In this document: piece after piece, positions 10,999 to 24,799 of the stretch
Numbering within the stretch: the first letter of the stretch is position 1
How the letters are laid out: each line of letters starts with the position of its first letter
Translations under genes and position numbers: made by a program
Assembly: GCA_029582155.1 (NCBI GenBank)
Contig: CM055895.1
Span: forward strand, 17,040,787-17,104,786
Length of the DNA stretch: 64,000 bases
Reading direction: 5' to 3'
From: Panopea generosa
Taxonomy: Eukaryota > Mollusca > Bivalvia > Adapedonta > Hiatellidae
The notes under the pieces: generated by a model
Seen by the model: only the letters and a program-made list of their open reading frames with translations
Database searches by the model: none
Told to the model about the DNA's origin: nothing

Positions 10999-13200
10999 AA
11001 AAAAACTAAATATTCACGACTGGTCATATCATATACTTCGCTAGCAGAAATGGACCCAGAGAATGCCCACGTCATTTCGACCGGGGGCATATTAAACATA
11101 CAGCGCGTTGTTCTTCGTTATTTAAATTATCAATGTAATTTTACTTACACGTTTAATGTATTCCATTAACGGGATACAATGACGCATTTGGTTAAACTTT
11201 TTGATTCCCTTTATCTGTTAATTTGATCCGAAAAATCTGTATTAATAGGCGAGTACTCCTACCTCCTTCTGTTCAAAACCGAGTTATATCAAACGAAAAT
11301 GAAATACTGAACAAACCCGGATTTACATCCCGGGGCGTTCGACTCACGGTATGTCCTATCGGATCAGTGACAACAGAAGGTGATGATTTAATTATTGGAT
11401 GATAATAGGTTCTATCAAACCACCGTTCACCCACACACGTCTGATGTGAGGAACTTTGGCATACTTGAGCGATGTGATTTGTTACAGGCGTATTATAGAT
11501 TGTGATAACTTGAGCAATATTAAATCCAAATTTAATACGCAACTTTTCAATGAAGAAAGAAACACAGTTACTAAAAAGTGAAACAGAAAAAACAACAGAT
11601 AGAGGCGAATAAAAATACCTATATGTATCAAGAACGTTAACTAGGGGACGTTTTACTAAGTATGGTCATTTTCTGGCATAACATATTCAAATTTCGAACG
11701 TGTGATATCACGTATTGATATGTGATATTGCTTATTTGAAATGAGTATGTAATATTGCGTATTCGAACACGTGACTGTGATATGATGTTTTCGAATATGT
11801 TATATCGTAGATTCATTTTACGTATTAAGAATATGTAATATATCAAAATGGTGTTTAAAAGCCAAACGTCGCCTGATAGTTAATGCTATTTCTGTCAAAA
11901 GGTCATCGAGTAACATCTGCAGGATACCTGATCACACACCAACCTCAAACCTTACTGTATCTTGAACAATAAATAATAGTAATAAATAATCATTTTTGTT
12001 AAAACATTCAGACATAAGATACTTGTTTCATCTTTGATAAAACAAACTATTATAATCAAATAATTAATAAATTTGTATAAAAACAAAACAAAAAAATCAA
12101 AATACTGGTGATTTTTTAAACAAAATATACGTGTTGGGATTTGAAATAAAAAATAAAAAACGATACAAATCTAGCCAGAAAATTCGTATCTTGAAACCTT
12201 TACTTGGTTATCACAAACTTGACTGAGCCCGACAAGCCGTCAGCAAGTATGTATATTATATTTCACTCAGTGCTGTATCGCCTTTCAATTATTTACCTTG
12301 TCTGTAATTTCATTCCAGTTAAAATCATTTTGTATGGACGTAATACAATAAACCGAAACACCGGCAACTGGCAGCGATGGTTGACAATTAACCAATTTTA
12401 ACTTTTTTTTCTCTCCATTTTTTTTTTTTGGTAATCTATTGCGTTTCATCTGTTTTCAATGAAGGCACGAGTCGTTCAGTACATTGATCGCATAGTCGGA
12501 ATGCTTCTTACCTGTTAACTATGTCTGCATGTAAATTAGCACTGAACACAAAATCTGGAGCTTTAGTGAATAAAGTAAATGTTTATTTTATTAAATTAGG
12601 TATTAACAAAATGAAAATAAAACTGACCACCGCGGTCAGATAGTGTTTTGAAACACGATAGCATATGTGGCGAGTATAATTACATACCTGTACAATTCCA
12701 TTGTAGATGTTTTATGTTAATCCTCCTGATTCGATAATCTGCCATGCTTTGATCTTTCGGTTTTCTTAAAATAAAGTCTTTATAAAAGAAATTCTTCATA
12801 AACATGGAATAGCAAGTATATATATATCAAATATAAACAAAGCTTAACAAAGCATTCATTCCGGGCACATTTTTTTGTAATACGTGTGTTTGCCAGGCGT
12901 GCAATGAAAGCGACATAAGTGACGTCAACAGAAGTAGGAAATTGTTGTTTACATGTCAGAATAAAATATTTATGTTTTTTTCAAATAGTTTAATGTGTAA
13001 ATGAATTCTTCCATCCATTAATTTGTTTATTTCAAAAGTACGGGCCAAGCCGGATAGACCCTGCAAAATGCATTCTAATAACACCAGGTACGTTCATTCT
13101 TTCCTTTTTCCTCGTGCAGAGAGGGCACGAGTCTTTAACAAACTTTCTTCTGATTTAATTAATTGCAACTTTGACACGTTTATAGATTGATTATATTCTT
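10999..13200. other. No gene recognised
   Basis: AT-rich. A minus-strand open frame of 89 codons (11273-11542) and a plus-strand one of 65 codons (12204-12401) show no recognisable family. About 11695-11860 holds degenerate short repeats around GTGATATCACGTATT and TATTCGAA. Nothing else stands out. Confidence 0.4.
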
Positions 13201-13209
13201 TTGTGAAAT

Positions 13210-14380
13210 TGTTATCTGTTATAACATTGTGAATGAAATCAGCGTGCTATATTTGCATATCAGCCGGTTATATTTGTAATATCTGTAACTTTATGGGATA
13301 TCAGCTTGTTATATTTGTTGTATCGATAGTTTGATGGAAAATCAAGAAATTATATGTGTTATATAGGTATCTTGATGGAATATCAGGTAGTTATATTTGT
13401 TATATCGATAGTTTGATGGGATATCAGCTAATTATATTTGTTATATTGATTACTTGATGGAATATCAGTTAGTTATATTTTGTTTTATCGATAGCTTGAT
13501 AGGATGTCAGCTAATTGTAGTTGTTATATCGATAACTTGAAGGGATATCAACTAGTTATATTTGTTCTATCGATGGCATGATGGGATATCAGTCGATTGT
13601 AATTTTTTTACCATAGATTGATGGTATACCAGCCGGTTATATGTGTTATATCAATAGCTTGATGGGATATCAACTAGTTACATGTGTTATATTGGTAGCA
13701 AAATGGGATATCAGCCGACTATTTCTGATTATCGGTAGTTTGATGGGATATCAGCCGGTTATATTTTTATATCGGTAGTTTGATGGAAAAGCAGCTAATA
13801 TCAGACGGTTATATTTGTTATATCGAAAACTTGATGAGATATCAGTCGGTTATATTTTGTTATATCGATAGCTTGTTGGGAAATCAGCCGGTTATATTTG
13901 TTATATCGATAGATTGATGGAATATCAGTCGGTTATATCGATAGCTTTCATGGGATATCAGCTAGTTATAATTGTTATTTCGGTAGCTTGATTTGATGGA
14001 GCTAGTTTAAATTTTATATTGTTGATCTCATGGAGTATACGACGTCATCGGTAACTTGATGGGATATCAGCTTATTTGATATATAGATAACTTGATGGGA
14101 TATCAGCTTATTTGATATATAGAAAGCTTGATGTGATATCAGCTTATTTGATATATAGATAACTTGATGGGATATCAGCTTATTTGATATATAGTTAGCT
14201 TGATGGGATATCAGCTTATTTGATATATAGATAGCTTGATGGGATATCAGCTAATTTCATATGTAGATATCTTTATAGGATGGCAGCAGGTATTTTTTGG
14301 TATATGTGTAGCTTGATGAGATGACGGCTGGTATTATTGATTTATATTGGTATATCAGCGTTTTGTTATATCTATTATAT
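13210..14380. repeat. Minisatellite D, diverged left part
   Basis: Degenerate copies of a unit of about 41 bp with motifs TTATATTTGTTATATCGATA, GCTTGATGGGATATCAGC. At about 14060-14270 a distinct subarray of about 35-bp units (GATATCAGCTTATTTGATAT) is embedded. This is the older flank of the homogeneous array to the right. Confidence 0.88.
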
Positions 14381-16110
14381 AAAAAAATGACGGTAATAGT
14401 TGTTACATCAGTAGCTTGATTGATAGACGGCTGGTTATATATCTTATATCGGTAACTTGACGGATAGTCGGCTGGTTATATATCTTATATCGGTAACTCG
14501 GCTGGTTATATATCTTATATCGGTAACTCGGCTGGTTATATATCTTATATCGGTAACTTGATGGAAAGTAGGCTGGTTATATATCTTATATCGGTAACTT
14601 GATGGTGGTTATATATCTTATATCGGTAACTTGATGGATAGTCGGCTGGTTATATATCTTATATCGGTAACTTGATGGTGGTTATATATCTTATATCGGT
14701 AACTTGATGGATAGTCGGCTGGTTATATATCTTATATCGGTAACTTGATGGATAGACGGCTGGTTATATATCTTATATCGGTAACTTGATGGATAGTCGG
14801 CTGGTTATATATCTTATATCGGTAACTTGATGGATAGTCGGCTGGTTATATATTTTATATCGGTAACTCGGCTGGTTATATATTTTATATCGGTAACTTG
14901 ATGGATAGTCGGCTGGTTATATATCTTATATCGGTAACTTGATGGATAGTCGGCTGGTTATATATTTTATATCGGTTACTCGGCTGGTTATATATCTTAT
15001 ATCGGTAACTTGATGGATAGTCGGCTGGTTATATATCTTATATCGGTAACTTGATGGTGGTTATATATCTTATATCGGTAACTTGATGGAAAGTCGGCTG
15101 GTTATATATCTTATATCGGTAACTTGATGGTGGTTATATACCTTATATCGGTAACTTGATGGAAAGTCGGCTGGTTATATATCTTATATCGGTAACTTGA
15201 TGGAAAGTCGGCTGGTTATATATCTTATATCGGTAACTTGATGGATAGACGGCTGGTTATATATCTTATATCGGTAACTCGGCTGGTTATATATCTTATA
15301 TCAGTAACTTGATTGATAGACGGCTGGTTATATATCTTATATCGGTAACTCGGCTGGTTATATATCTTTTATCGGTAACTTGATGGATAGTCGGCTGGTT
15401 ATATATCTTATATCGGTAACTCGGCTGGTTATATATCTTATATCGGTAACTTGATTGATAGTCGGCTGGTAATATATCTTATATCGGTAACTCGGCTGGT
15501 TATATATCTTATATGGGTAACTTGATGGATAATCGGCTGGTTATATATCTTATATCGATAATTTGATGGTGGTTATATATCTTATATCGGTATCTTGATG
15601 GAAAGTCGGCTGGTTATATATTTTTTATCGGTAACTTGATGGATAGTCGGCTGGTTATATATTTTATATCGGTAACTTGATGGATAGACGGCTGGTTATA
15701 TATCTTATATCGGTAACTTGATGGATAGACGGCTGGTTATATATCTTATATCGGTAACTTGATGGAAAGTCGGCTGGTTATATATCTTATATCGGTAACT
15801 TGATGGATAGTCGGCTGGTTATATATTTTATATCGGTAACTCGGCTGGTTATATATCTTATATCGGTAACTTGATGGATAGTCGGCTGGTTATATATCTT
15901 ATATCGGTAACTTGATGGATAGTCGGCTTGTTATATATTTTATATCGGTTATTCGGCTGGTTATATATCTTATATCGGTAACTTGATGGATAGTCGGCTG
16001 GTTATATATCTTATATCGGTAACTTGATGGTGGTTATATATCTTATATCGGTAACTTGATGGAAAGTCGGCTGGTTATATATTTTATATCGGTAACTTGA
16101 TGCTTTATTA
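14381..16110. repeat. Minisatellite D, homogeneous part (41/32/30-bp units)
   Basis: Units share the core TTATATATCTTATATCGGTA followed by ACTTGATGGATAGTCGGCTGG (41 bp). Two internally deleted forms are interspersed: about 32 bp (ACTTGATGGTGG) and about 30 bp (ACTCGGCTGG). The three types alternate in recurrent pairs, giving composite periods of about 71 and 73 bp. Units are nearly identical in the core, so this part expanded recently. Confidence 0.94.
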
Positions 16111-16239
16111 TTTCCGTTAATCCATTGTATCAATTTAATAAGGTACTTGAAGAAGTGCTTGCTGATTACAAGTCTCTGAATGCTTTTCTTTGTTTGAAAG
16201 GTCCTTAAAACCATGTTTACAGATTGTTACACACATTTG

Positions 16240-16615
16240 CTTGTTTATTTGTTGGAAAGGTTCTTGCAGTAATGGTTACTTGGGATCAGCATATCATTTA
16301 TTAGAAGGATATTTAGGGCAACTGTTATTGATGAGCAACTGAATTTTTTTGTTAGAAAGGTAATTTTCAGTTATTGTAATAGACTGTCTGTGTTTTTTTT
16401 TATAAGAAAGGTCATTTTCAGTTATTTCAATAGACTGTCTATTGTTTTTTTTTTGTTGAAATATGTTTACTGATCTCTTTTGGTTTTATTTGTTAAAATA
16501 TTTTTTTCTCAGTAATGTTTAGATAAAATTTCCGATTATATTTGGTGGGTTAAATATCATTTTAGTAAAGTTTACTTTAATTTACTGTTTGTATTTGTTA
16601 GAAAAGTCATGTTAA
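16240..16615. repeat. Degenerate ~60-bp tandem repeat
   Basis: Several poor copies of a unit containing GTTAGAAAGGTCATTTTCAG and AATAGACTGTCTG followed by a T-run. The two copies at about 16350-16450 are the clearest. Confidence 0.6.
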
Positions 16616-16639
16616 AGAGGATAATATAATGTTCGTTAT

Positions 16640-17790
16640 TTTATAAATAGCTCGCTATTTCGAAAGTATGCATGTTACATTAAATTAATTAATTAATTAA
16701 TTTATTACAATAATACAGAATCAAGGTGCTTAAACTTCTGGATCGACCCTTTTCATGGAACGCGGATGTATATAAGCCATTCTTTATCACCAATGCACTA
16801 TCTTATGTTTACCATATAACAATCGAAATATTATATATATTTATTTCTGTTTAACTGTTAAAATAGTCGCCGTAGTGTCTGAAGCTCGAAGCCATTGCTG
16901 TTAAAATGAAAACAAAAATCTTCCACAATTTACAACACGCTTCTTGCAAGTGTACCTAACAATCGACTTGAGGGTCGTTATCTTCTATATAATATATGTT
17001 AACTCTAGCGGCGTCGGAAGCACTCCAAGCGTTGAACGTTAAATTGGCGTAAATCAAATTAATAAATTAGATAGCTAATGTAGAGAAACGAACACATAAT
17101 ATATTGAATCAACTTTTGTAGATGGTATGGGTTCATTTCCCCACCCCGATTAAAGTGCATGTTTACAGAATAATTGAAATATATTGTACTTTTTATTAAC
17201 TTGTCGATTGTTAATCGTTGATTGAACAAGTGTTTAAATTGAAAGCGTGTTCAGTTTATATTTTTCTCCTTTGTTATTTCTAAGCAGGAATATAATAATC
17301 TTATATGAGTTTAATAAGCCTCTGCCGAGTTCCCACGGAAACAGTTGTCTCTATGGACCGAATTCTACCCTAACTGAAAGCCATAAGTTATTCCTTTTCT
17401 AACATACCAAACACATTGAATTCCATTTTAATTAATTCACAGCACGAGGAGTATACGGTTCACTTTCCGTACTCAGTAAAATACACACTCGGATATCCAT
17501 GTCTGGTATGCAAGAAACGCTCTGCTGTCATCTCCCAGACTAAACATCTCCCATCATCTTACTACAACGTCCTGTCCGAACACTTGAGTTATGCTTGTTG
17601 TATGGCTTATTGCAGAAATAAAATTACTTTTGCGTTATTTTTTTATAGACTAATATCTAACCTGAATTAGTGTCTATTTTTAAGATTCTTTCCTCAAATG
17701 GTATTTAATGGTTTTTATACGTGTCTGAACTGTTTTAATAACAGGCGACAGTGTCGGTGTTTAGGCAATCCAAATAATCTGACCTCCAAA

Positions 17791-17827
<37 letters not shown>

Positions 17828-18440
17828 AATACCACCCCAATTATTATTTTTTGATAACTTATTTTAAAAAAATAATTTTATATTAAAAATTGTGGCCTGT
17901 GGTTTTAATATATGTTTTTTTTCTGCAAAGAGCACCCATTTGTTAACCAATCTTTCACGTTTAACGTGTTTCTGTTTTAATATACCAGTAGTATTGTTAT
18001 CCGCTTCACATTCATTAATTTTACATAAAATATACCTAATTATGTGTTAATGAACACCATTCACTCTTTCGTTCTTCTGTTAAGTTTGCGAGAAAATGAG
18101 TACAGCTGATGTATGTTTTAGCTCATTAAATTTCGAATAGAATAAAATCTAGTGAACTTGCAAAATAGGTCAAAGTGCTCAGTTTCAGAATTTGTTTTGT
18201 TTCATGGAATTGAATTTTGAACGTTCCTTTTTATGTTGAGCTTTTCGGCCTTATATTGAAGTTTTTCTTCATACAAGCAAAATGTATCACCTGTCTATGA
18301 GAAGCTTGCTTTTATAAGACAAACATCTTGACAAGTTGTGCATATGAAAGGTTTGAATCTGGAAGTAACATCTGATTGGCTGAAACAAAAACATCTCTGC
18401 AATGGTTTTATTATAATAAAATTTCAAAATATTTATTAGG
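16640..18440. other. No confirmed gene; one weak exon-like open frame
   Basis: AT-rich with a (TTAA)n run near 16685-16708 and a poly-A tract at 17794-17822. An open frame at 17416-17670 (84 codons) is less AT-rich than its surroundings; a pyrimidine-containing stretch ending TTCACAG lies just before about 17443 and AATAAA occurs near 17613. It could be a 3' exon or a transposon remnant. I recognise no domain and do not call it a gene. Confidence 0.35.
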
Positions 18441-18449
18441 ACGGAAGTC

Positions 18450-21070
18450 ATGGCAGTTATTTGCCAGCAATATAATGTTGTATTTTATGATTACCAGCCA
18501 TATCAGCGGATGTTCAATGTTGTATTTTACTATTACCACATATATCTGTGGAGGTTTTATGTTTTATCATACGCTTATCAGCCATATCTGTGGATGTTTT
18601 ATGTTTTATTATACGATTACCAGCCATATCTTTGGATGTTCAATGTTGTAGTGTACGATTTCCAGCCATACCTGTGGATGTTTAATGCTGTATTTTACTA
18701 TTACCAGTCATATCTGTGAATGTTCAATGTTGTATTGTACGATTACCAGCCATATATGTGAATGTTTAATGTTGTATTGTACTATTACCAGTCATATCTG
18801 TGAATGTTTTATGTTTTATTGTACGATTACCAGCCATATCTGTGAATGTTCAATGTTGTATTTCACGATTACCAGACATATATGTGGATGTTTAATGCTG
18901 TATTTTACTATTACCAGTCATATCTGTGAATGTTTAATGTTGTATTTTATGATAACTAATCATATCTGTGAATGTTCAATGTTGTATTGTACGACTTCCA
19001 GACATATCAGTGAATGTTCAATGTTGTATTGTACGATAACCAGTCATATCTGTTAATGTTCAACGTTGTATTTTACGATTACCAGCCATATCTGTGGATG
19101 ATTAATGCTGTTTTTTACTATTACCAGTTATATCTGTGAATGTTAAATGTTGTATTTTATGATAACTAGTCATATCTGTGATTGTTCAAATGTATTGTAC
19201 GATATACAGCAATATCAGTGAATGTTCAAGGTTGTATTGTACGATTACCAGCCATATCTGTGAATGTTCAATGTTGTATTGATGATTACCAGCCATATAT
19301 GTGGATGTATAATATTGTATTGTACAATTACCAGCAATATCAGTGAATGTTCAATGTTGTATTGTACGATTTTCAGTAATCTGTGAATGTTCAATGTTGT
19401 ATTGTACGATTTTCAGTAATCTGTGAATGTTCAATGTTGTATTATACGATTACCAGCCATATCTGTGAATGTTCAATGTTGTAATGTACGATTGCCAGTC
19501 ATACCTGTGAATGTTCAATGTTGTATTGTACGATTTCTAGTAATATGTGAATGTTCAATGTTGTATTGTACGATTTCCAGCCATATCTGTATATGTTTAA
19601 TATTGTATTGTACGATTACCAGCCATATCTGTGAATGTTCAATGTTGTATTATACGATTACCAGCCATATCTATGGATGTTAATATTGTAGTTTATGATA
19701 ACCAGTCATACCTGTGATTGTTCAATGTTGTATTGTACGATTACCAGTAATATCTGTGAATGTTCAATGTTGTATTGTACGATAACCAGTCATATCTGTT
19801 AATGTTCAACGTTGTATTTTACGATTACCAGCCATATCTGTGGATGTTTAATGCTGTTTTTTACTATTACTAGTTATATCTGTGAATGTTAAATGTTGTA
19901 TTTTATGATAACTAGTCATATCTGTGATTGTTCAAATGTATTGTACGATATACAGCAATATCAGTGAATGTTCAAGGTTGTATTGTACGATTACCAGCCA
20001 TATCTGTGAATGTTCAATGTTGTATTGATGATTACCAGCCATATATGTGGATGTATAATATTGTATTGTAAAATTACCAGCCATATCTGTGAATGTTCAA
20101 TGTTGTATTGTACGATTTTCAGTAATCTGTGAATGTTCAATGTTGTATTGTACGATTTTCAGTAATCTGTGAATGTTCAATGTTGTATTATACGATTACC
20201 AGCCATATCTGTGAATGTTCAATGTTGTAATGTACGATTGCCAGTCATACCTGTGAATGTTCAATGTTGTATTGTACGATTTCTAGTAATATGTGAATGT
20301 TCAATGTTGTATTGTACGATTTCCAGCCATATCTGTGGATGTTTAATATTGTATTGTACGATTACCAGCCATATCTGTGAATGTTCAATGTTGTATTATA
20401 CGATTACCAGCCATATCTATGGATGTTTAATATGATATGTAGTTTATGATAACCAGTCATACCTGTGATTGTTCAATGTTGTATTGTACGATTACCAGTA
20501 ATATCTGTGAATGTTCAATGTTGTATTGTACGATTACCAGTAATATCTGTGAATGTTCAATGTATTGTACAATTTCCAGTCATACCTGTGAATGTTCAAT
20601 GTTGTATTGTACGATTACCAGCCATATCGGTGAATGTTCAATGTTGTATTGTACGATTTCCAGTCATATCAGTGAATGTTCAAGGTTGTATTGTACGATT
20701 TCCAGCCATATTTGTGAATGTTCAATGTTGTATTTTACGATTTCCAGTCATATCTGTGAATATTCAAAGTTGTACTGTACGATTACTAGTCATATCTGTG
20801 AATGTTTAATGTTGTACTGTACGATTTCCAGCCATATTTGTGAATGTTCAATGTTGTATTGTACGATTTCAAGCCATATCTGTGGATGTTTAATGTTGTA
20901 TTTTACGAATTCAAGCCATATCTGTGAATGTTCAATGTTGTATTGTACGATTTCAAGCCATATCTGTGATTGTTCAATGTTGTATTATACGATTTCCAGC
21001 CATATATGTGGATATTCGATGTTGTATTATACGAATTCCAGCCATATCTGCAGATGTTTAATGTTGTATT
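18450..21070. repeat. Minisatellite E, 42-bp unit
   Basis: About 62 copies with core CATATCTGTGAATGTTCAAT followed by GTTGTATTGTACGATTACCAG. The unit is 14 codons, so open frames such as 20446-21204 appear in more than one frame. A block of 746 bp (19031-19776) is followed immediately by a second near-copy (19777-20525), a higher-order tandem duplication inside the array. Confidence 0.95.
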
Positions 21071-21084
21071 TTATTTATCTGTTC

Positions 21085-21650
21085 TTACCACATATATTGG
21101 TAGATGCCCATGTTATCAAGCTAATCACATATATAAGTGGATATTTTTGTTATGTTTACGCTGACCACGTATATCTATGGATGTTTTTGTTACGTTTACC
21201 CTGACCACGTATATCTATGGATGTTTTCGTTATGTTTACGCTAACCACGTATATCTATGGATGTTTTGTTATGTTTACGCTGACCACGTATATCCATGGA
21301 TGTGGAATATTGTATTAACGCTGACCACGTATATCTATGGATGTGGAATGTTGTATTTACGCTGGCCACGTATATCTATGGATATTTTTGTTATGTTTAC
21401 GCTGACAACGTATATCTATGGATGTTTTCGTTATGTTTACGCTGACCACGTATATTTATGGATGTTTTGTTATGTTTACGCTGACCACGTATATCTATGG
21501 ATGTGGAATGTTGTATTTACGCTGACCACGTATATCTATGGATGTTTTTGTTATGTTTACGCTGACCACGTATATCTATGGATGTTTTTGTTATGTTTAC
21601 GCTGACCACGTATATCTATGGATGTGGAATGTTGTATTTACGATAAGGAT
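21085..21650. repeat. Minisatellite F, 40-bp unit
   Basis: About 14 copies with core GACCACGTATATCTATGGAT followed by GTTTTTGTTATGTTTACGCT or a GTGGAATGTTGTATTTACGCT variant. Directly follows E and shares its layout (ACCA-CATAT-TGGATGTT-TTGT). Confidence 0.93.
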
Positions 21651-21725
21651 CTGTATTCCTGGAAAGTTATATCTCATGTTATGCTTAGCACTGGAATTTA
21701 CGAATTATTTTAGTTTGCATTAACA

Positions 21726-22800
21726 CTTACCATGTAAGTTGGTGAATGTTTGTGCTGCATTACGCTTACCACGTACATTGGTGGGTGTTTTGTTAAATGC
21801 AGGCTTACCACGTATGGTGGTGGATGTTTGTACCGTATTTACGCTTACCACGTACATTGGTGAATTTATATGCTTGCTTGATGCTTACCACGTACATTGG
21901 TGAATTTATATGCTTGCTTGACGCTTACCACGTGCATTGGTGGATGTTTTTGCTGAATGTATGCTTACCACGTGCATTGGTGGATGTTTTTGCTGAATGT
22001 ATGCTTACCACGTTCATTGGTGGATATTAATGCTATATTAACGCTTACCATGTATGTTATTGGATGTTTATGCTGAATTTACGCTTACCAAGAACATTGG
22101 TGCATTTATATGCTTGCTTGACGCTTACCACGTACATTGATGGATGTTTCTGCTGAATAAAAGCTTACCAAAAACACTGTTGGGTGTTTCTGCTGAATGT
22201 AGGCTTACCAAGAACACTGGTGGGTGTTTCTGCTGAATGTAGTCTTGTAGGCTTACCAAGAACACTGGTGGGTGTTTCTGCTGAATGTAAGCTTACCAAG
22301 AACACTGGTGGGTGTTTCTGCTGAATGTAGGCTTACCAAGAACACTGGTGGGTGTTTCTGCTGAATGTTGGCTTACCGCTGAATGTTGGCTTACCAAGAA
22401 CACTGGTGGGTGTTTCTGCTGAATGTAGGCTTACCAAGAACACTGGTGGGTGTTTCTGCTGAATGTAGGCTTACCAAGAACACTAATGGGTGTTTCTGCT
22501 GAATGTAGGCTTACCAAGAACACTGTTGGGTGTTTCTGCTGAATGTTGGCTTACCAAGAACACTAATGAGTGTTTCTGCTGAATGTTGGCTTACCAAGAA
22601 CACTGGTGGGTGTTTCTGCTGAATGTTGGCTTACCAAGAACACTGTTGGGTGTTTCTGCTGAATGTAGGCTTATCAAGAACAGTGGTGGGTGTTTCTGCT
22701 GAATGTTGACTTACCAAGAACACTGGTGGATATTTGTGTTGAATGTAGGCTTACCAAGGACATTGGTGGATGTTTTACGCTATCTTTATGATTACCACGT
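21726..22800. repeat. Minisatellite G, ~40-bp unit
   Basis: About 27 copies. The left part (21726-22150) uses GCTTACCACGTACATTGGTG; the right part (22150-22740) is homogenised to CTTACCAAGAACACTGGTGG followed by GTGTTTCTGCTGAATGTAGG. A truncated unit occurs near 22376. It continues the E-F series. Confidence 0.93.
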
Positions 22801-23460
22801 AAACTTATGACTGTTTTATGCTGACTTTACGCTTACCACGTATATTTCATGTTGTATTTATGCTTACCACGTATATTTCATGTTGTATTTATGCTTACTA
22901 CGTGTATTGGTGTATGTTTTACAATATATTTATATTTGGTAGATATTTATGTTGTATCTTAAGATTACCATGTTTTGGTGAATGTTTAATTATATACTTA
23001 TGCTAACCACCTATATTGGTTGAATGCTGTACGCTTACCACATATACTGGAGAATGTTTTATATTGTATTTATGCTTAACAAATCCTCTTTTTTAGTTTA
23101 TTGCGTATTCACGATTACCACGTTTATTGGTGTATTGGAGGATATTCGTGACGTTTATTACATCAATCACGTAATATGCTGCTACTCTTATCACGTGATT
23201 GAATTCAAGTTGCTCGATGTTTTATATAAGTACGCTTAACACGTGTATTGGATGGTGTTTTATGATATATCTAAGACTTATCACGTGACTAGATTTTGAA
23301 TCTTACGTTTACCATTAACAATGGTGGTCGATGTTCACCGTTTATCTTACGACTGTGTGATTAATTGACACTTACCACGTGTACCACTTACCATTTGTGC
23401 CACTTACCACGTGTACCACTTACCACGTTTACCACTTACCACGTATATCACTTACCACTG
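22801..23460. repeat. Minisatellite G, diverged right flank
   Basis: Degenerate copies with CTTACCACGTATATT spaced irregularly at about 40 bp, ending in a short 15-16-bp subarray (CACTTACCACGTGTAC) at about 23370-23455. Confidence 0.8.
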
Positions 23461-23934
23461 GCGTTTGTGATTTGTACGCGCATACAAACATACATACGGT
23501 TATTTTTTATGCGATTATTGGTAGATTGGTGGTGATTTTGTGTACGTTTCACACGGGCAACTGGCGATTTATGAAATGCTTCTAGGTTAGTTGTTGCGTT
23601 TTAATGGACAGACACATTATACTTTCTTTTAAAGTACATTTTTTATCGAATTGATTTGCTAAAAGCACACTCCTGTGTATATCTGATCAAATTTGCGGTT
23701 TCTTAGTTTGCCTCCCACACATAAGTGTGATCGAACAGTACGTAATGTGATGTGTGTGTTTTTTCCTGAGGATTTGCGTGCGTAGCATATACTGTTATAT
23801 GTCGAATTGTTATAACTCAAGAAGAACATTCACGGGATACGAATAGTCTGTCTAACAACTTAACCCCATATATATGTATCAAAATACATATTTTATTGAT
23901 AATAAACACGACTGTTTGGTAATTACTGGTAGTC

Positions 23935-24213
23935 CGAGAAGGTTAGCTCAGTTGGTAGCGCGTCTGACTATCAATGCCGGTGTCGTGAGTTCGAATATCC
24001 ACCCAGTCACAGTCTTCTAGAATGTGATGATTGATACTCGACATTGTGTTTCATTAGCTGATTCAAGTGGTAAAGTTAGTTAATTGCGGATATAGGTATG
24101 CTCGAGAACTGATTAACCTACCAGAATACCAGGCAATAGTGGTTAGGCTAAATAATCGTCTGTTAGCCCTCAATGGCATAAAATGAGCCTAGATATTCAA
24201 AAAATACAATGAA
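23935..24213 (+). mobile_element. tRNA-derived SINE (family S1), copy 2
   Basis: Head GGTTAGCTCAGTTGGTAGCG (A box) and GAGTTCGAATATCC (B box); body ends CCCTCAATGGCATAAAATGA then an A-rich tail. Same family as 7871-8132. I could not find a clear target duplication. Confidence 0.85.
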
Positions 24214-24624
24214 AAAACTACTTGTTATACTGATACTGCTGCGATGTTCAATATAAAAATAAACATATACTAATAACATGGTATTTCACTATTAACAGCG
24301 AGAAAAACAAACGTTATCTTCCGAAGTATGATGACGGTGCACTGTACCAACCGTGACACTAAGCCGTGTATCTGGCCATATGCACGGCCTACAATATGCG
24401 TATAATTGAACACTAACCCAGGGAGTGCGAACCGTGTCTGGATTAAAATGCTACCAGTTTTATTGTTTATCATAACTAATTTTCCAATAAACAAAACTTA
24501 TAACCGGCCACGTGAGGTCAACGCTCTTGTTTTTAAATTGTTCGAAGGCCTTTTTTTTTTTAAGAAGATTAAGGGTGAACAATATGCGTTTTATTGTCCG
24601 TATACAGAGTCACCATATCACATA
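24214..24624. other. No gene recognised
   Basis: AT-rich sequence between a SINE and a TIR element; short open frames only. Confidence 0.4.
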
Positions 24625-24781
24625 CAGTCAAACCTGTGTAAGCGATCACCTCAGCTATTTTGTATTAAACATCCGCATCAGCTATTTCCCATTTCTATTT
24701 CAGAGCAAATTAACATGTACTATTCAACAACCTGTCTTAAATGGCCAATTATAGTCCTTCTCCTTAAGACAGGTTGGACTG
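24625..24781. mobile_element. TIR element (MITE-like), copy 1
   Basis: Starts CAGTCAAACCTGTGTAAGCG and ends CTTAAGACAGGTTGGACTG; the ends are inverted repeats. Internal sequence contains CCTGTCTTAAATGGCCA. Same family as 36413-36564 and 38806-38983. TA precedes the left end. Confidence 0.8.
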
Positions 24782-24799
24782 CATATATGCTATAGAAAA

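Noticed and set aside
18376..22030. Open frames in minisatellites E, F and G (up to 252 codons)
   Set aside because: Same cause: 42-bp units keep frames open in more than one phase.
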